A DNA stretch of 64,000 bases from an uncultured Collinsella sp. (GTDB lineage Bacteria > Actinomycetota > Coriobacteriia > Coriobacteriales > Coriobacteriaceae), in contig CAKUON010000004.1 in NCBI GenBank assembly GCA_934668875.1, positions 62,001 to 126,000 on the forward strand. The letters run 5' to 3'. The first letter of the stretch is position 1, and each line of letters opens with the position of its first letter. Positions 42,054 through 50,631 of the stretch are shown here, piece after piece. The notes under the pieces are model-generated. The model was not told the DNA's origin, did no database searches, and saw only the letters and a list, made by a program, of their open reading frames with translations. The position numbers were made by a program, and so were the translations under genes.

Positions 42054-43514
42054 TTAGCGCACCTGAGCGACGTAAGCGACGTTGGTCGAGGAGACCTTGT
42101 CCTCGAGCTGGACGCTCATGCGGGGATCGCCGGCGGTGGCGACGGTCAGATCGCCGGCCTCGACGTAGCCGAGCTCCTTAGCGGTCTCGATCGCCTTGAC
42201 AATCGTGCCGTTGACGGTGCCCTGGGTAATCTCGGCCTGATGCGGGATAACGCCCCAGTACATGATCATCTGCTGGACGGCCCACTCGTGGCGGGAGAAC
42301 GCGCAGATCGGCATGTTGGGACGGAAGTGCGAGATCAGGCGAGCGGTACGACCGGTGGTCGTCGGCACGGTGATGCACTTGGCGCCAACGGTGGTAGCCA
42401 TGTTCACAGCGGACATACCCACAACGTTGTTGACGACGCGGGTGCCGTGAGCATCGGCCGGAACCTCGAGCGGAGCGTGGGCCGGGAGATACTTCTCGGT
42501 CTCGAGAGCAATGCTGGCCTGCATCTTGACGGCCTCGACCGGGTACTTACCGGCAGCGGACTCGCCAGAGAGCATAACGGCGTCGGTGCCGTCGTAGATG
42601 GCGTTAGCGACGTCGGCAACCTCGGCGCGCGTCGGGCGCGGGTTCTGCTGCATGGAGTCGAGCATCTGCGTAGCAGTGATAACGGGCTTGTAGGCCGCGT
42701 TGCACTTGGCGATGATCTCCTTCTGGATATGGGGAACGAGTTCGGGCTTGATCTCGATGCCCAGGTCGCCACGGGCGACCATGATGCCGTCGGAAGCCTC
42801 GAGGATCTCGTCGAAGTTCTCGACGCCCAGGGCGCACTCGATCTTCGGGAAGATCGTCACGTGCTCGCCACCGTTCTCGCGGCAAAGCTCGCGGATGCCG
42901 CGGACGGACTCGCCGTCACGGATGAAGGAAGCGGCGATGTAGTCGATGTTCTCGGTCAGGCCAAAGAGGATGTCCTGACGATCGCGCTCGGTGATGGCGG
43001 GCAGCGAGATGTTGACGTTGGGCATGTTGACGCCCTTGCGCTCGCCGATCAGGCCGTCGTTCTTAACGACGCAGGTCATGTCCTGGCCGCTGACGGACTC
43101 GACCTCGAGGGCAACCAGACCGTCATCGATCAGGATAAGGGAGCCCTTCTCGACCTCGGAGGGCAGAGCCAGGTAGTCGAGGGAGATGTGCTCAGCGGTG
43201 CCGTGGAAATCCTCGGACGTGGGCTGAGCAGTGACGACGATCTTATCGCCGGTCTTGACGGCAACCTTCTTGCCATCGACCAGAAGGCCGGTGCGGACCT
43301 CGGGGCCCTTGGTGTCGAGCAGGATGCCGACGGGCAGACCGAGCTCCTTGGAAATACGACGGACGCGCTCGATGCGACCGTGGTGCTCGTCGTAGGATCC
43401 GTGCGAGAAGTTAAAACGGGCGACGTTCATGCCCGCCTTGATCATCTCGCGGATGGTCTCGTCGCTATCGCAGGCGGGACCCATGGTGCATACAATCTTG
43501 GTGCGCTTGTACAT
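42054..43514 (-). CDS. pyk: Pyruvate kinase
   Basis: A 486-residue glycolytic enzyme that makes pyruvate and ATP from phosphoenolpyruvate and ADP. It begins MYKRTKIVCTMGPACDS; NVARFNFSHGSYDEH and LDTKGPEVRTG belong to the (beta/alpha)8 barrel, the metal site is MVARGDLGIEI, and the active-site segment is ITATQMLDSMQQNPRPTRAE with GTDAVMLSGESAAGKYP. The C-terminal allosteric domain ends at residue 486, so the extra PEP-utiliser domain of some Firmicutes enzymes is absent. GGAGG precedes the ATG. Monocistronic with a strong terminator. Confidence 0.97.
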   Translation of the reverse strand: MYKRTKIVCTMGPACDSDETIREMIKAGMNVARFNFSHGSYDEHHGRIERVRRISKELGLPVGILLDTKGPEVRTGLLVDGKKVAVKTGDKIVVTAQPTSEDFHGTAEHISLDYLALPSEVEKGSLILIDDGLVALEVESVSGQDMTCVVKNDGLIGERKGVNMPNVNISLPAITERDRQDILFGLTENIDYIAASFIRDGESVRGIRELCRENGGEHVTIFPKIECALGVENFDEILEASDGIMVARGDLGIEIKPELVPHIQKEIIAKCNAAYKPVITATQMLDSMQQNPRPTRAEVADVANAIYDGTDAVMLSGESAAGKYPVEAVKMQASIALETEKYLPAHAPLEVPADAHGTRVVNNVVGMSAVNMATTVGAKCITVPTTTGRTARLISHFRPNMPICAFSRHEWAVQQMIMYWGVIPHQAEITQGTVNGTIVKAIETAKELGYVEAGDLTVATAGDPRMSVQLEDKVSSTNVAYVAQVR

Positions 43515-43892
43515 TCAGACCTCCATCTGACATCGTCTTGCGCTGATAGATAAACCATAAGAAATAAAATCGAGTTGATTATAACGAAATACCGACCGAA
43601 TACCCCAAAAAAACGACCGTATGCCGATTAAGAAGTTCATTTTTTGCGGGAAAAACGGTATATGCAAAAATTTTACCAACTGCTCTTACCGCTGCTATCT
43701 GGGCGATATTTCAGTTTGACGAAGTGCCGAAGAAAAAACGTTTTACCAACATTGAGCATCACACGGTCTGCACCGTTGCACTCGAGCCGTGTTTCCAATT
43801 GGAATGTTTTGGCTAGACGCGCCGCTTTGGGGTACCATAGCTCCACTATCAACTGCCGCTCAGCACGGCAGCCTTGATGAGCCCTTGCCCTT
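43515..43892. other. Divergent promoter region of pyk and the P-type ATPase gene
   Basis: About 380 bases, AT-rich near 43560-43700, presumably holding both promoters. TTGATTATAACGAAATA-like boxes occur on the plus strand near 43575. A short frame at 43644 has no support. Confidence 0.35.
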
Positions 43893-43946
43893 CTCCTGGG
43901 AATTATGATCGGGCATCAATCTGCTGAGTGGCCCGAATCCCAGGAG
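43893..43946 (+). promoter_or_regulatory. 5' UTR hairpin covering the ribosome site of the P-type ATPase gene
   Basis: CTCCTGGGA (43893-43901) pairs perfectly with TCCCAGGAG (43938-43946), and an inner CGGGC (43910-43914) with GCCCG (43931-43935). The 3' arm contains AGGAG of the Shine-Dalgarno site (AGGAGGGG) ten bases before the ATG, so folding would block translation. Confidence 0.65.
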
Positions 43947-43956
43947 GGGACTCTAT

Positions 43957-46638
43957 ATGCAAAAGGAATACCTGTCCGCCGCGGCGGAGGTACTCAGCGA
44001 CCAAGGTGTCGATGAGAACCTCGGCCTGAGCAACGACGAGGCGTCGTCGCGCCTCGCCAAGACAGGCCCTAACAAGCTCGAGGAAGCCGAGAAGACGCCG
44101 TTGTGGAAGCGCTTCTTTGAGCAGATGGCCGACCCCATGGTTATCATGCTGATCGTTGCCGCCGTCATCAGTGCACTCACGGGCATGGTCAAGGGTGAGG
44201 CGGACTTTGCCGACGTCGCCATCATCATGTTCGTCGTTATCGTCAACTCGGTGCTGGGCGTGGTTCAGGAGGCCAAGAGCGAGGAAGCTCTCGAGGCATT
44301 GCAGGAGATGAGCGCGGCGCAGTCCAAGGTGTTGCGCGACGGCAAGCTCGTGCACCTGCCGAGCGCTGAGCTCGTGCCCGGCGACGTTATCATGCTCGAG
44401 GCGGGCGACTCCGTCCCGGCCGACTGCCGTGTGCTCGAGAGCGCCACGATGAAGATCGAAGAGGCCGCACTCACCGGCGAGTCGGTGCCCGTAGAGAAGC
44501 ACGCCGACGTGATTGAGCTTGCCGCGGGCACCGATGACGTGCCGCTCGGCGACCGCAAGAACATGTGCTACATGGGTTCCACCGTGGTATACGGCCGCGG
44601 CCGCGCCGTCGTGGTCGGCACCGGCATGAACACCGAGATGGGTAAGATCGCCGGCGCCCTGGCCGAGGCCAAGGAAGAGCTCACGCCGCTGCAGGTGAAG
44701 CTTGCCGAGCTCAGCCGCATCCTCACCATCATGGTGATTATCATCTGCGTCGTGATCTTTGGCGTTGACATCCTCCGCCACGGCGTGGGCAACGTCCTTA
44801 CCGATCCGACTGCCTTGCTCGACACCTTTATGGTCGCTGTCTCGCTCGCCGTCGCTGCCATCCCCGAGGGTCTGGTCGCCGTCGTGACCATCGTGCTGTC
44901 GCTTGGCGTGACCAAGATGGCCAAGCGCCAGGCGATTATCCGCAAGCTCTCTGCCGTCGAGACCCTTGGCTGCACGCAGACCATCTGCTCCGACAAGACC
45001 GGCACCCTTACCCAAAACAAGATGACCGTCGTCAAGCACGAGCTCGCCGCGCCTGAGGAGAAGTTCCTGGCCGGTATGGCTCTGTGCTCCGACGCCCAGT
45101 GGGATGAGGAGCTGGGCGAGGCCGTGGGTGAGCCGACTGAGTGCGCGCTCGTCAACGACGCCGGCAAGGCGGGCCTTACCGGTCTGACCGCCGAGCACCC
45201 GCGCGTGGGCGAGGCCCCGTTCGACTCCGGCCGCAAGATGATGTCCGTGGTCGTCGAGACCCTGGACGGCGAGTATGAGCAGTACACCAAGGGCGCGCCC
45301 GATGTGGTGATCGGCCTGTGCACCCATATCTACGACGGCGACAAGGTCGTTCCACTGACCGAGGAGCGTCGTGCCGAGCTCGTGGCCGCCAACAAGGCCA
45401 TGGCCGACGAAGCCCTGCGCGTGCTGGCGCTGGCAAGCCGCACCTACACCGAGGTCCCGGCCGACTGCAGCCCCGCCGCGCTCGAGCACGACCTGGTCTT
45501 TTGCGGCCTGTCCGGCATGATTGACCCGGTCCGCCCCGAGGTCGCCGACGCCATCCGCGAGGCGCACGACGCCGGTATCCGCACCGTCATGATCACGGGC
45601 GACCACATCGACACCGCCGTGGCCATCGCCAAGCAGCTGGGCATCGTCGCCGATCGCAGCCAGGCCATCACCGGTGCCGACCTCGATCGTATGGGCGACG
45701 AGGAGCTCGATGCGCACATCGAGGATTACGGCGTGTACGCCCGCGTCCAGCCCGAGCACAAGACCCGCATCGTCGAGGCTTGGAAGTCGCGCGACCAGAT
45801 CGTGGCCATGACGGGCGACGGCGTCAACGACGCTCCGTCCATCAAGCGCGCCGACATCGGCGTGGGCATGGGCATCACCGGTACCGATGTCACCAAGAAC
45901 GTCGCCGACATGGTGCTTGCCGACGACAACTTCGCCACCATCATCGGTGCCTGCGAAGAGGGCCGTCGCATCTACGACAACATCCGCAAGGTCATCCAGT
46001 TCCTGCTTTCGGCCAACCTTGCCGAGGTGTTCTCGGTGTTTATCGCCACGCTCATCGGCTTTACCATCTTCCAGCCGGTGCAGCTGCTGTGGGTGAACCT
46101 AGTTACCGACTGCTTCCCCGCGCTCGCGTTGGGCATGGAGGATGCCGAGGGCGACATCATGAAGCGCAAACCGCGCAACGCCAAGGACGGCGTCTTTGCC
46201 GGCAATATGGGCCTGGACTGTGTGGTCCAGGGCCTAATCATCACCGTGCTGGTGCTGGCGAGCTTCTTTGTGGGCGTGTACTTTGACATGGGCTACATCC
46301 ACATCGCCGATATGATCGCCGGCAATGCCGACGAGGAAGGCGTGATGATGGCGTTCATCACGCTCAACATGGTTGAGATTTTCCACTGCTTCAATATGCG
46401 CAGCCGTCGTGCGTCGCTGTTCACCATGAAGAAGCAGAACAAGTGGCTGTGGGCTTCCGCCGCGCTGGCGCTGGTGCTGACGGTGATCGTAACCGTGCAG
46501 CCGACGCTTGCCGAGATGTTCTTTGGCCCCGTGACGCTTGAGCTCAAGGGCGTTGTCGCTGCCCTGGGCCTGGCCTTCCTGATCATCCCGCTGATGGAGA
46601 TCTACAAGGCGATCATGCGTGCGGTAGAGAAGGAGTAA
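43957..46638 (+). CDS. Cation-translocating P-type ATPase (Ca2+ P2A-like)
   Basis: An 893-residue P2-type ATPase. It has the N-terminal cation ATPase domain, the TGES actuator motif (AALTGESVPVE), PEGL in M4 (AVAAIPEGLVAVVT), the phosphorylated Asp346 in CSDKTGTLTQNKM, the ATP-binding KGAPDVV, and TGDGVNDAPSIKRADIG. Ten helices are expected; M6 NLVTDCFPALALGMED resembles SERCA/PMR1-like Ca2+ pumps. The N-terminal LSNDEASSRLAKTGPNKLEE is also typical. It probably exports Ca2+ (or Mn2+) across the membrane. An RNA hairpin can mask its ribosome site. Repeat E copy 2 follows 11 bases after the stop. Confidence 0.94.
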   Translation: MQKEYLSAAAEVLSDQGVDENLGLSNDEASSRLAKTGPNKLEEAEKTPLWKRFFEQMADPMVIMLIVAAVISALTGMVKGEADFADVAIIMFVVIVNSVLGVVQEAKSEEALEALQEMSAAQSKVLRDGKLVHLPSAELVPGDVIMLEAGDSVPADCRVLESATMKIEEAALTGESVPVEKHADVIELAAGTDDVPLGDRKNMCYMGSTVVYGRGRAVVVGTGMNTEMGKIAGALAEAKEELTPLQVKLAELSRILTIMVIIICVVIFGVDILRHGVGNVLTDPTALLDTFMVAVSLAVAAIPEGLVAVVTIVLSLGVTKMAKRQAIIRKLSAVETLGCTQTICSDKTGTLTQNKMTVVKHELAAPEEKFLAGMALCSDAQWDEELGEAVGEPTECALVNDAGKAGLTGLTAEHPRVGEAPFDSGRKMMSVVVETLDGEYEQYTKGAPDVVIGLCTHIYDGDKVVPLTEERRAELVAANKAMADEALRVLALASRTYTEVPADCSPAALEHDLVFCGLSGMIDPVRPEVADAIREAHDAGIRTVMITGDHIDTAVAIAKQLGIVADRSQAITGADLDRMGDEELDAHIEDYGVYARVQPEHKTRIVEAWKSRDQIVAMTGDGVNDAPSIKRADIGVGMGITGTDVTKNVADMVLADDNFATIIGACEEGRRIYDNIRKVIQFLLSANLAEVFSVFIATLIGFTIFQPVQLLWVNLVTDCFPALALGMEDAEGDIMKRKPRNAKDGVFAGNMGLDCVVQGLIITVLVLASFFVGVYFDMGYIHIADMIAGNADEEGVMMAFITLNMVEIFHCFNMRSRRASLFTMKKQNKWLWASAALALVLTVIVTVQPTLAEMFFGPVTLELKGVVAALGLAFLIIPLMEIYKAIMRAVEKE

Positions 46639-46649
46639 CGTACCTGTCC

Positions 46650-46744
46650 GGGCCTGCCTGCCTGCGGGGTTTCCACGGGCACGTCCTCGCCGCTTTGCGG
46701 CTGCGGGATGTGCCCTTTGGAAACCCCTCCCGGCAGGCGGGCCC
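46650..46744. repeat. Structured repeat E, copy 2
   Basis: Tiered hairpin: GGGCCTGCC with GGCGGGCCC, GGGGTTTCC with GGAAACCCC, GGGCAC with GTGCCC, and apical GCCGC-TTT-GCGGC. The apical half is nearly identical to 36605-36699; the lower stems show paired substitutions (for example CAAC/GTTG replaced by GCAC/GTGC). Confidence 0.82.
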
Positions 46745-46801
46745 TGCGGTAACGTTGCTGGCTTCTCTCGCGCGGATGAAAAAGGCTGAGAGAAAGTTTG
46801 T

Positions 46802-46836
46802 GAGTCGGTCGAGCATTTGCTCGACCGACTCTTTTT
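46802..46836 (+). terminator. Terminator of the P-type ATPase unit
   Basis: GAGTCGGTCGAGCA and TGCTCGACCGACTC form a perfect 14-bp stem with a two-base gap, then TTTTT. Confidence 0.93.
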
Positions 46837-46885
46837 GTGGGTAAAATACCTGCTCAGTTGTGTGGTTGGGTGCTGGGAGGCGCTT

Positions 46886-48070
46886 GTGGGCAAGGCTAAG
46901 GCTAAAGCGAAGAAAAAGACGACGGGGGCGCGGGCTAAGCGCGATCGTCGTCGGAAACTCGCGACTGAAGCCCCTGCATCTGCTGAGGAGCTGCTGGCAA
47001 GCGTGCCGGGACTCGACGCGCTGCAGGACGTTCCGGCGTTTGATGACCTGCCGGTCGATGAAGCTCAGCAGACTGCCTTTGATGATTTCTGCGCACATGC
47101 CGAGGGGCCCGAGCAGATGCAGCTTGGCGCCGTGGTGCGCTTGGATCGCGGGTTTCCGCTGGTGGCGACTGCCGACGATACCTTCCGCGCCGAGCATGCC
47201 GTGGGGTTTGCCAAGTCGCGCGGTGAGGACGAGGTCCTGCTGCCTGCCGTGGGCGATCGTGTGGCGGTGCGCCGCGCTCCCGGGCACGATATGGGCGTGA
47301 TTGAGTGCGTGCTGCCGCGCCGTACGAGCTTTGAGCGTTGGCGCGGCCGTGCCCGCGGAGAGCGCCAGGTGCTCTGCTCCAACGTGGATAGCGTGCTAAT
47401 CGTGCAGGCGCTCGGTGCCGGCGAGGTGCTGCTCGACCGCGTGGCGCGCTCGCTGGTGTTGGCGCTCGACTGCGATGCCGAACCGGTGGTGGTACTCACC
47501 AAAGCTGACCGTTGCGATACCGAGGAGCTCGAGCGCGATCTGGACCGCGTGCGCCGCCTGGTGGGTCCGGACGTGCGCGTGATCGTGACGTCCTCTGCCG
47601 AGGGCCGCGGCCTGGACGAGGTCCGTGCCTGCGTGCCTGTCGGGAGCTGCGCCATGATTCTGGGCGAGTCGGGCGCTGGCAAGTCGACGCTGCTCAATGC
47701 ACTGCTGGGCCACGATACGTTGGCGACCGGCGGTGTGCGCGAACGCGACGACCAGGGCCGTCACACTACCGTCGCGCGCGTGATGGTGGCGCTGCCGGGC
47801 GACGCCGGCGTGATCGCCGATGCCCCGGGTCTGCGCAGTTTGCCGCTCGTGGGTCACGAGCGGGGTCTGGCCCGCGCCTTCCCCGAGATTGTCGAGGCAT
47901 CGCGCGCGTGCCGGTTTGGCGATTGCACGCATACCCATGAGCCGGGTTGCGCCGTTCGCGAGGCCGAAGACGCCGGGCAGATTGACAGCCTGCGTCTGGA
48001 AACGTTCCAAAACCTGGCGTCATCCATGCGCGTGAGCGCTCAAATGCTCGATCCCGATGTCCATCTGTAA
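46886..48070 (+). CDS. rsgA: Small ribosomal subunit biogenesis GTPase RsgA
   Basis: A 394-residue circularly permuted GTPase that assists late 30S maturation. After a Lys/Ala-rich N-terminus comes an OB-fold, then G motifs in permuted order: VVVLTKADRCD (G4), GESGAGKST (G1, near 260), RHTTVARV (G2-like) and IADAPGLRSL (G3). The C-terminal zinc site is CRFGDCTHTHEPGC. I start at GTG 46886 because GGGAGG is just upstream; an ATG 69 bases earlier falls inside the terminator hairpin. The N-terminus before the OB-fold is longer than in most RsgA proteins (about 75 residues, acidic in its second half). Confidence 0.94.
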   Translation: MGKAKAKAKKKTTGARAKRDRRRKLATEAPASAEELLASVPGLDALQDVPAFDDLPVDEAQQTAFDDFCAHAEGPEQMQLGAVVRLDRGFPLVATADDTFRAEHAVGFAKSRGEDEVLLPAVGDRVAVRRAPGHDMGVIECVLPRRTSFERWRGRARGERQVLCSNVDSVLIVQALGAGEVLLDRVARSLVLALDCDAEPVVVLTKADRCDTEELERDLDRVRRLVGPDVRVIVTSSAEGRGLDEVRACVPVGSCAMILGESGAGKSTLLNALLGHDTLATGGVRERDDQGRHTTVARVMVALPGDAGVIADAPGLRSLPLVGHERGLARAFPEIVEASRACRFGDCTHTHEPGCAVREAEDAGQIDSLRLETFQNLASSMRVSAQMLDPDVHL

Positions 48071-48087
48071 TTGATTTTTCCTATGAC

Positions 48088-48122
48088 AGCCGTCTCCCAA
48101 CTGTTCGGGAGACGGCTTTTTT
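48088..48122 (+). terminator. Terminator of rsgA
   Basis: AGCCGTCTCCC pairs with GGGAGACGGCT around an AACTGTTC loop, followed by TTTTTT. Confidence 0.92.
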
Positions 48123-48322
48123 GCTGCGGAAAAGCCTCGAAACATGCAGTTTGCTGACGTGCCGGCCAAAACCTTGCCACGAGCTTGACGGGCTGGTCAG
48201 CTTTTGGTCAGCGATTGGTTTGACATCGAAAACCAAGATCGCGATTGCGCCGCTTTGCACTCTGACCGCCCAGACAATGGTGGTACGGGCATTCGCCCGG
48301 CACTGCCATGAGAGGAGCGGCC

Positions 48323-48982
48323 GTGAACAAGAGCAAGCGCATCGCCATCAGTCTGGTCGCGGGCGTGCTCGCTGCTCTGCTCTGCATGGTTTACGGCTCG
48401 TCGATCCGCTCGCAAGCCGAACAGGTCCAGGCTGAGACCTTGGCCAAGTACGGTTGCGATCGCGTCGAGGTTTGCGTCGCGGCGCGCGATATCGATGTGG
48501 GCGAGACCCTCGATGAGACCAATGTCATAACCCAGGAATGGCTGACGAGCCTGCTGCCGCGTGACGCGGCGACCGAGCTGCGCCAGGTGCGCGGCGACGT
48601 GACGACTTCGCGTATTCCCAAAAACGCCGTGATCTGCAATGTCTACACCAAGGCCGAGAGCCGCAAGCTCGAGGTGCCTAAGGGCAAGGTCGCCGTTTCG
48701 GTGGCGGTCGATGCCGAGCACTCGGTCGGCGGTGCTACGGGCGTGGGCAGCTACGTGGATGTGTATGTGCAAAAAGACGGCGTAACCGATCGGCTGTGCG
48801 GCGCGTACGTGATCGATACCAGTGAGGATTCCGGTGCCACGCGCGAGGGCAAGATCGAATGGGTGACGCTGGCGGCTGACCCCGAAGACGTCAAGGAACT
48901 GCTGGGAGCCTCGGGCAAGGGAACGGTCAGCTTGACGATTCCCGCCACGGCGCGCGGCAAAAAGAGCGGAGGCGACGAGTGA
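48323..48982 (+). CDS. cpaB: Tad pilus assembly protein CpaB/RcpC
   Basis: A 219-residue protein with one N-terminal membrane helix (ISLVAGVLAALLCMVYG) and a SAF domain (about 45-105: VCVAARDIDVGETLDETNVI, SRIPKNAVI) followed by the CpaB C-terminal domain (VAVSVAVDAEHSVGGATGVGSYVDVYV). CpaB proteins belong to the envelope part of Tad pilus machines. It begins the Tad operon; GTG start at 48323 after GAGGAG. A TTGACA box lies about 100 bases upstream but with a poor -10 partner. TGATG overlap with the next gene couples translation. Confidence 0.88.
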   Translation: MNKSKRIAISLVAGVLAALLCMVYGSSIRSQAEQVQAETLAKYGCDRVEVCVAARDIDVGETLDETNVITQEWLTSLLPRDAATELRQVRGDVTTSRIPKNAVICNVYTKAESRKLEVPKGKVAVSVAVDAEHSVGGATGVGSYVDVYVQKDGVTDRLCGAYVIDTSEDSGATREGKIEWVTLAADPEDVKELLGASGKGTVSLTIPATARGKKSGGDE

Positions 48983-50631
48983 TGAAGGCGATCTGGCTTG
49001 CGTGCTGCGCGTGCGGCGATTACGGACTGTTGCAGCGGGAAGTCGAGGGCCGTGATGTGGGTGCACAGGTGCTTCGCGTGGGTGACCTGGACGGGCTGGT
49101 TTCCATGGCGCGGGCGTTTCCGTCACGCCGCGGGGCTGCCATCATCGCGGCGTCTCTGTTTGATACCGAAGATGTGCGCAAGACTGTTGCGCGCCTGACG
49201 GCCGAAGGCCGCGTGAGTCGCGTGGTCGTGTTGATAGAAGCGCTCGATCCGTCGGATATCGAGGGGCTGTTTCGCGCGGGGGCGACCGAGGTCATCGCTG
49301 CACACAGTATATGCGGCAACGGGCGCGCGGGCGAGGGAGCGGTTGATTCCGATCGGCGCATGACGATTGAGCCCGATGCTTTTGTTGATAGGGAACCCGG
49401 GGCGCCTCGCGCTACAAGAGGCCCGCGTGTTGATGATTATGGAAAAGCGGAAGCCGAGCATGGTCGGCGCCCCCGGAACCCCCTTGTATACGATGACGCT
49501 GGAGGGCCGGCGCAGCATGCTGGCGACTCCCCGGCAGTAGATATGGGATACGTGCACGGCGTGAATCTGGCGGATGAACTCGACGAAGTTGAGGGCCTTG
49601 CCGGGTGCGGCGAGTTGTCGCTGATGCAGCATGAGCAGATTGCGCAGAACGAGCCTGCCTCGCAGACCGAACAAGCAGCCATGCCGGCTTGGACGCAGCA
49701 CGTGGTTGCGGCGGGGGAGACGGGGACGCTGTCACCGACGCCCGCCCCGCCGCCTCCGATGCCGCTGGCAGACGCTACCGCTCCGCCGCATCGAGCTCCA
49801 GTCATCTGCGCTATTTCGGGTTCGGGCGGCTGCGGCAAGTCGACGATTATCGCCACCATGGCGCACGCGGCCTCGCTGTTGGGTCTGCGGGCTGCCGTGC
49901 TCGACTTAGACCTCATGTTTGGAAATCTCTACGACCTGTTAGGTGCCGATGCTCCGCGCGATATGGCGGCACTTATCGAGCCGTCGGCGGCGGGCACGCT
50001 CACCGAGCCGGATATCGTAGCCACATCGATGCGCGTGGCACCGGGCGTTACGCTCTGGGGTCCCGTCGCGGCGCCCGAGCAAGCCGAGCTCATGGCACGT
50101 CCGGTGGAGCTACTGCTTGATGTTCTGCGTCGCGAATCCGACGTGGTCTTTATCGATACCTCGGTCTTTTGGGGCGACGCCGTGGCGGCTGCGGTGGCGG
50201 CGAGCGACCGTTGCCTGGTCGTTGGCGATGCGGCGGTGTCGTCCGCGGCATCGGCATCGCGCGTCATTGAACTGGCAGGTCGAGTAGGTGTGCCGCGCAC
50301 GCGCATGAGCGCCGTGTTCAACCGGTTCGGTGCGCGCGGGGCAGACGAGGACGTCGCCATGCGCTTTGAGATTGCCTGTGCGTTGAGCTCCAAGATTCGT
50401 ATCGCCGATGGCGGGCAGGATCTCGCCGCGCTCATGGCGTTTGGGCGTGCTGACGAGGCGGTGGGGCAGACCAGCGCTTTTGCGACCAGCGTGCGCGAGG
50501 CCACGCGCGAGATGCTCGTGGAACTGGGGTGCGCCGTCGGCCCTTGGAGCGATATGGTCGCCGACCGTGCAATGCGCACCGAACGCCCGCGTATCCGCCT
50601 TCCCTGGTCGCGCGAGGGTGATCAGCGATGA
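48982..50631 (+). CDS. Tad pilus CpaE/TadZ-like ATPase
   Basis: A 549-residue protein. Residues 1-115 resemble a receiver-like domain (degenerate), 120-270 are a low-complexity linker rich in Ala, Pro, Glu and Gly, and about 274-520 form a MinD/ParA-type ATPase with the deviant Walker A GSGGCGKST, then AVLDLDLMFGNLYDLLG and VVFIDTSVFWGDAV. TadZ/CpaE proteins place the pilus machine in the cell. The ATG overlaps the cpaB stop (TGATG). The linker is longer than usual. The C-terminus ends in a basic [13 protein letters not shown] tail. The next gene overlaps by four bases. Confidence 0.85.
   Translation: MKAIWLACCACGDYGLLQREVEGRDVGAQVLRVGDLDGLVSMARAFPSRRGAAIIAASLFDTEDVRKTVARLTAEGRVSRVVVLIEALDPSDIEGLFRAGATEVIAAHSICGNGRAGEGAVDSDRRMTIEPDAFVDREPGAPRATRGPRVDDYGKAEAEHGRRPRNPLVYDDAGGPAQHAGDSPAVDMGYVHGVNLADELDEVEGLAGCGELSLMQHEQIAQNEPASQTEQAAMPAWTQHVVAAGETGTLSPTPAPPPPMPLADATAPPHRAPVICAISGSGGCGKSTIIATMAHAASLLGLRAAVLDLDLMFGNLYDLLGADAPRDMAALIEPSAAGTLTEPDIVATSMRVAPGVTLWGPVAAPEQAELMARPVELLLDVLRRESDVVFIDTSVFWGDAVAAAVAASDRCLVVGDAAVSSAASASRVIELAGRVGVPRTRMSAVFNRFGARGADEDVAMRFEIACALSSKIRIADGGQDLAALMAFGRADEAVGQTSAFATSVREATREMLVELGCAVGPWSDMVADRAMRTERPRIRLPWSREGDQR

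Noticed and set aside
42240..43553. 437-codon plus-strand frame over pyruvate kinase
   Set aside because: Pyruvate kinase is unambiguous on the minus strand with terminator and ribosome site.
43515..43956. yybP-ykoY manganese riboswitch before the P-type ATPase gene
   Set aside because: The leader forms hairpins but lacks the characteristic GGGGAGUA-type core.
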